Both the position numbers and the translations under genes were made by a program. Positions 60,251 through 64,000 of a DNA stretch of 64,000 nucleotides are shown here, one piece after another. The stretch's first letter is position 1. Each line of letters starts with the position of its first letter. This DNA comes from Aeromonas veronii (GTDB lineage Bacteria; Pseudomonadota; Gammaproteobacteria; Enterobacterales; Aeromonadaceae), in NCBI GenBank assembly GCA_041319085.1, contig CP101033.1:1948501-2012500 (forward strand), read 5' to 3'. The notes under the pieces are model-generated. The model saw only the letters and a program-made list of their open reading frames with translations. It ran no database searches and was not told the origin of the DNA.

Positions 60251-60410
60251 CATGACTGCGTTACTTAATTTTTTATGTTAAATGATATCTTGTTGATCTG
60301 ATGATATATTTGCCGTGCAGCCAACAGCCCAAGGTGGAAGGGCATCTTCCAATGAATAAGGGTATGCAGTAAGAGATAACAAATCTAAAAATGTAACATC
60401 GCAAGGATAT

Positions 60411-60695
60411 ATGAGCCAAGAAATGACAGTGCGTGAAGAGCAAGAGGCGGCCCCCCAAAACAATGCCGAGCGGCAGCGCCAGCATGTAAAACGCAAACAG
60501 GAGACCCATACCCGACTGCAATGCTGGATCAGCAATCGCCACGCCGAGCGACTGGCCGCTCTGGGTATCCATCTCGAAGACAGTCAGGCATCACTCATCG
60601 AGCAGGCGATCGACTTGCTCTATCAACATGAGTTGGGCAGGGAACCCCTTTTTGAAAACAGAGTGGCCACGCAGGTCGAAGAGGCTGTTGAATAG
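60411..60695 (+). CDS. Small basic protein, possible ribbon-helix-helix DNA-binding type
   Basis: The 94-residue protein is highly charged: a Gln/Arg/Lys-rich N-terminus (NAERQRQHVKRKQETHTRLQ) followed by a short strand and helices (CWISNRHAERLAAL, SQASLIEQAIDLLYQHE). This is the layout of CopG/MetJ-like regulators, though the match is only by pattern. AAGGA lies 5 bases before the ATG. It sits 160 bases after the integrase on the same strand and may be its regulator or accessory factor. I do not recognise a specific family. Confidence 0.6.
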   Translation: MSQEMTVREEQEAAPQNNAERQRQHVKRKQETHTRLQCWISNRHAERLAALGIHLEDSQASLIEQAIDLLYQHELGREPLFENRVATQVEEAVE

Positions 60696-60731
60696 AGCCT
60701 AGCGTGAAGTAACAACGATACGTGAAGAGAT

Positions 60732-60769
60732 AAAAAAAAAAGCCAGGTACTAATTCCTTGTACCTGGCA
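60732..60769 (-). terminator. Terminator on the minus strand downstream of rsmF
   Basis: TGCCAGGTAC-AAGGAATTA-GTACCTGGCT read on the minus strand and followed by a run of T residues. It lies about 155 bases beyond the rsmF stop and is the only terminator seen for that gene. Confidence 0.75.
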
Positions 60770-60924
60770 TAGGGGAATTGGCTCCTTGCAGAGCCGTGCG
60801 CTAACTGGTGTTCGGATAGCCTTAAGCTTAGACAATGCTCAAGGCTTTTCAAGATCCGCAGAAAAGTTCAACCAGAGTGTGGGTATTTCAGACTCGTTCA
60901 AGTGCTAATGCACCGAACAACCCA

Positions 60925-62355
60925 CTATGTATTGAACAGATTGTTATCACGCACCAGCTCGCGGGGGAGGGCATTCTTGACCCGGCTGCCAACCCATTTC
61001 CCCATTCCCAGGGTATGCCCCTGATAGCGGACGATCACCTCGCCAGCGCCAGCATCCTGCTCTGGCCAGACGTCCCGCCCCATCATAAATTCCCGTGCGT
61101 TAGCGCTATCCAGTTCGACCACGCCCTTGCTCGCTTTATCGCCGTAGGCCAGCGCCCACTCATGGGTAAGGCGATAGCCTTTCTTGAAGGTTTCGGCCAA
61201 CTTGATACCAATGCGATCGAAACGCAACTTGCCCTGCACCCGCTCAAACAGCTGGGGGAAGAGCCAGATCTCGTCATTGCGGCCAAACAGTTGACCCAGC
61301 GGTGCCACTCCGAAGTTGGCTTCAATCTCGCGCAACATGGGTTCAGCCTCTTTGGTTGGAAGCGGCGCAAAAGGGAATTTACCCAGCTTGCCAGGCTTGA
61401 ACATGGTGTTGGGTACGGAGTGATGCTTGCGCAATCTGGCGACGAAAAAGCCTTCACTGTCGAAGATCTGGGGCCAAACGTGCAGGTATCCTTCGGATGT
61501 ACAGGCCAGCTCAGCATGGGGGAACAGGTCTGCCAACGAATCAAAACTCAAGGCATCGCCAAACTTGTCCAGCAGGGATTGGCAGACCGCCTGGTTCTCC
61601 TGCTCACTCAAGGTACAGGTGGAGTAGACCAGTACGCCACCCGGTTTCAAGGCATGGAAGGCGCTCTCCAGCAACCCTTGTTGCACCGCCGCAATCTCGT
61701 CGATGCTCTCGATGCTCCAGTTGCGCAAGGCATCTTCATCCTTGCGCACCGTCCCTTCGCCGGAGCAGGGGGCATCGAGCAGGATGGCGTCGAAGGTCTC
61801 CGGCAACCACTGGCCAAACACCTTGGCATCAAAATGGGTCATGCCCACATTGGTCACACCGCAGCGCTGAATATTGGCGCTCAGCACTTTCAACCGGCTG
61901 CTGGAAAACTCGTTGGCAACCAGCATCCCCTGATTGTTCATCAAGGCAGCGATCTGGGTGGTCTTGGATCCGGGGGCTGCCGCCGCATCCAGCAACATGC
62001 CGTCCGCTTTGATCTTGTCGCTGGCAAAGAGTGCTGTCACCGGCAGCATGGAGCTCGCTTCCTGAATGTAGAAGAGCCCGCTCAAATGCTCGGCGGTGTT
62101 GCCAAGTGGGACGGTTTCATCGCTACGGGTCAACCAGAAGCCGGTGTCACACCAAGGCACCGGGTCGAGCTGCCAGCCCAGTGGCTCCATCAGCGCGAGG
62201 AAGTCGGAGACGGCGATCTTCAAGGTATTGACCCGAATGCTGCGGCGCAGGGGACGTCGACAACTGGCCACAAACTCATCCATCGAGAGATGGGTCGGCA
62301 TGATGGCCGCAATGTGGCGTAAAAAGTAATCGGGAAGGAAGGTGTTGTCGTGCAC
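60925..62355 (-). CDS. rsmF: 16S rRNA m5C1407 methyltransferase
   Basis: RsmF (YebU) methylates C1407 of 16S rRNA with SAM. It has 476 residues (E. coli 479). The SAM site DAAAAPGSKTTQIAALM and the two catalytic Cys motifs LDAPCSGEGTVRK and VYSTCTLSEQENQAV are intact, and a PUA-like C-terminal part follows. Start is GTG at 62355 (MHDNTFLPDYFLRHI). It lies directly downstream of letB, as yebT-yebU do in E. coli, but after a terminator. Confidence 0.95.
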   Translation of the reverse strand: MHDNTFLPDYFLRHIAAIMPTHLSMDEFVASCRRPLRRSIRVNTLKIAVSDFLALMEPLGWQLDPVPWCDTGFWLTRSDETVPLGNTAEHLSGLFYIQEASSMLPVTALFASDKIKADGMLLDAAAAPGSKTTQIAALMNNQGMLVANEFSSSRLKVLSANIQRCGVTNVGMTHFDAKVFGQWLPETFDAILLDAPCSGEGTVRKDEDALRNWSIESIDEIAAVQQGLLESAFHALKPGGVLVYSTCTLSEQENQAVCQSLLDKFGDALSFDSLADLFPHAELACTSEGYLHVWPQIFDSEGFFVARLRKHHSVPNTMFKPGKLGKFPFAPLPTKEAEPMLREIEANFGVAPLGQLFGRNDEIWLFPQLFERVQGKLRFDRIGIKLAETFKKGYRLTHEWALAYGDKASKGVVELDSANAREFMMGRDVWPEQDAGAGEVIVRYQGHTLGMGKWVGSRVKNALPRELVRDNNLFNT

Positions 62356-62449
62356 TGTGCCGTCTCGTTGACCGAAAAGAGGGGCGATATCCTACCACAA
62401 GGCTAGGAATATTCTGAATCTGAACACATTCAACAGGCTCCGGAATATA

Positions 62450-62476
62450 AAAAAGCCCGGCGCGAGGCCGGGCTTG
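62450..62476 (-). terminator. Terminator between letB and rsmF
   Basis: On the minus strand AAGCCCGGCC-TCG-CGCCGGGCTT with a TTTTTTATA tail, about 25 bases after the letB stop. Confidence 0.83.
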
Positions 62477-62500
62477 GAGCAGATGCACGAGGGGAAGGGG

Positions 62501-64000
62501 TCAGGGCTGGATGCGCGGGCTCCACTCCTGCCACTCTTTCTCGGCTTTGCCGTAAAGTGGATAGCTGTGGCCCGCCTTGACGGTTGGCCCCATCTCTTTC
62601 TCCGGGGTATTGAAGGCGATGCCGCCAGCCAGAAGGCTCTGCACCGTCTCCACTTCGATGGTGCCACCGGTCAGGCCGATATCCGCCTTGACCCCGGAAA
62701 CATTCCAGAAGCGCGAGTTGGCCCGCACCAGATGGGCATACTCCTGATCCACGTTGACGTCGATCACCACCTCGCTGCCATCCCGAGCCAGCGCCACCTT
62801 GGTAACGCTGCCCACCACCATCTTGCGAAACAGCAGCGGGCTGCCGACGCTCAGGCCATTGACAGAAGGGCTCTTGAGGGTCAGGGCCAGACCCACTGGG
62901 TCGACCTGGCTTAAAGGGAAGCGATCTTTTCCTGCCCCCTTGCCGGGGAGCGCCTCCACAAACGCTCCCTTGATCAGGGTGTCAAGGTGCGCAACACCGC
63001 CGAGTCCCAGCTTGGCTTGCACCAGGGTAAAGCGGGCACCGGATTGCAGGAAACGCTCGGCGTAGTAGCCATCGAGTTCCGCCTTGAAGATCACCTGACC
63101 CAGTGACGGTTCCAGCTCGATCTCTTCAATTTTGCCGATATCGACACCGCGATAGCGGATCGGGCTGCCAATCCCGAGCCCCGGATTGCTCTCTGCCACC
63201 AGTGACAGCTGGCGGACCTTGGCCTTGGCCTGCTCCTTGGAGTCGAACAGTTGATGACTGCTGCGGCCATTGGCCAACCGATCGAACTCGATGGCGCCGC
63301 GCAGCAGGGTACCGAGGTTACCCACCTTGACCTGCACTCCATCGACTCGCACCTTGGTGTCGATGGCCGGTTTTTTCCAGAACTGGGGTTGTTGGGCGAG
63401 GAGGGGAGCATAGACCCCATCAATCTCGAGTTCGATCTCGACCCCCTCTTTGGCGGCGCGCAGCTGTTTGACCTTGCCCGCTTCCAATCCCAGATAGAGC
63501 ACAGGCGAGCCAATGCCGATGCCATCGGCTTGTTCTGCCTTGAGCAACCAGCGCTGGGGTTTGGCATCACGGGTACCTAGCAGTGCCAGCTCCTGACTCG
63601 GGTAGAGACGGTTAATCCGCTCGCCACTGCTGGCTTGCACCAGTTTGATCCCGCCACCCAACCAGGCACTGGCCGGACTGGTTTCTACCTTGATGCCGCT
63701 CAGGTCGGCATCGATCTGCAGCGGTGCGGCGCGATAGAAGCGGGCACGGTTGAGCAGATGGCCATAGTTCGGCGCCATCACCAGCTCAACGCTGGCATTG
63801 CCGCGCGCATCCAGGGTGAGCAGGCTGATGCGGCCCACCTGTAATCCCTTGTACCAGACCGGTGCATCCTGATTGAGCCCGGCCAGATCGTCAGCCTGCA
63901 GCATCACCTTGGTGCCATTCTGGGGCGCGCGATCGGTCAGAGTCATCTTCTGTACCGGTTTGCCCGCCACATAGTCGAGGCGAATGGCAGGGCCGGAGAG
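62501..64000 (-). CDS. letB: LetB (YebT) MCE-family lipid transport protein, C-terminal part
   Basis: LetB stacks seven MCE rings into a tunnel carrying lipids across the periplasm between the membranes. About 500 residues are visible and the frame is open to the window edge, so the N-terminal anchor and first rings lie outside (E. coli LetB has 877 residues). Successive MCE domains are marked by the repeated ring motif: APVWYKGLQVGRI, GIGSPVLYLGLEAGKV, GIGSPIRYRGVDIGKI and SVGSPLLFRKMVVGSV. It is upstream of rsmF, as in E. coli. Confidence 0.93.
   Translation of the reverse strand, partial: LSGPAIRLDYVAGKPVQKMTLTDRAPQNGTKVMLQADDLAGLNQDAPVWYKGLQVGRISLLTLDARGNASVELVMAPNYGHLLNRARFYRAAPLQIDADLSGIKVETSPASAWLGGGIKLVQASSGERINRLYPSQELALLGTRDAKPQRWLLKAEQADGIGIGSPVLYLGLEAGKVKQLRAAKEGVEIELEIDGVYAPLLAQQPQFWKKPAIDTKVRVDGVQVKVGNLGTLLRGAIEFDRLANGRSSHQLFDSKEQAKAKVRQLSLVAESNPGLGIGSPIRYRGVDIGKIEEIELEPSLGQVIFKAELDGYYAERFLQSGARFTLVQAKLGLGGVAHLDTLIKGAFVEALPGKGAGKDRFPLSQVDPVGLALTLKSPSVNGLSVGSPLLFRKMVVGSVTKVALARDGSEVVIDVNVDQEYAHLVRANSRFWNVSGVKADIGLTGGTIEVETVQSLLAGGIAFNTPEKEMGPTVKAGHSYPLYGKAEKEWQEWSPRIQP

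Noticed and set aside
58966..61000. tRNA or att direct repeats as integration target of the tyrosine recombinase
   Set aside because: No tRNA gene is visible and no convincing direct repeat flanking the insert was found.

Overview
The window looks like a chromosomal segment of a gammaproteobacterium of about 60% GC, most likely Aeromonas. This is an inference from gene content and order: yceD-rpmF-plsX-fabH-fabD-fabG-acpP-fabF-pabC-mltG-tmk-holB-tatD, rne divergent from rluC, letB-rsmF, rbsDACBKR and prmB-aroC. Protein lengths match the Escherichia coli orthologues closely. No rRNA, tRNA or CRISPR array was seen.

Layout. 1-6.1 kb: a receiver/degenerate-EAL protein, a GNAT acetyltransferase, a sirtuin (cobB), a lone TnpB element, then a small periplasmic molybdopterin-fold protein overlapping a membrane GGDEF/degenerate-EAL protein whose 3' end looks frameshifted. 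6.1-7.7 kb: a 1326-bp IS256-family element with a perfect 8-bp target duplication, inserted in a small unknown gene. 7.7-26.1 kb: a giant LapA-like RTX adhesin locus with an N-terminal retention module, about 47 Ig-like modules in a nested repeat array, Calx-beta and cadherin-like domains, and a C-terminal RTX/type I secretion signal. As given it is broken by twelve single-base losses at the same two sites in each of six repeat cassettes. 26.1-32.6 kb: a decayed rne-tail fragment, then the ribose operon on the minus strand. 32.6-42 kb: metG, mrp, udk, dcd, smrB, prmB, aroC and rhlE. 42-49 kb: an intergenic graveyard (reverse-transcriptase remnant, REP-like palindromes), then rne, rluC, a HAD phosphatase, yceF and yceD. 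49-59 kb: the fatty-acid/phospholipid cluster continuing into mltG, tmk, holB and tatD. 59-61 kb: an AT-richer two-gene insert (tyrosine recombinase plus small basic protein). 61-64 kb: rsmF and the 3' part of letB.

How it fits together. The housekeeping blocks are ordinary. The accessory interest lies in the first 26 kb, where c-di-GMP-type proteins sit close to an adhesin of the class that c-di-GMP controls through the LapD/LapG retention pathway. The adhesin array is the most unusual object. All its frame-breaking lesions lie in cassettes bracketed by identical 603-bp direct repeats, so one homologous recombination event would restore a fully open 3107-residue adhesin. The competing explanation, systematic indel errors in a repeat that could not be polished, would imply an intact protein of about 6116 residues. 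Raw reads would decide between them.
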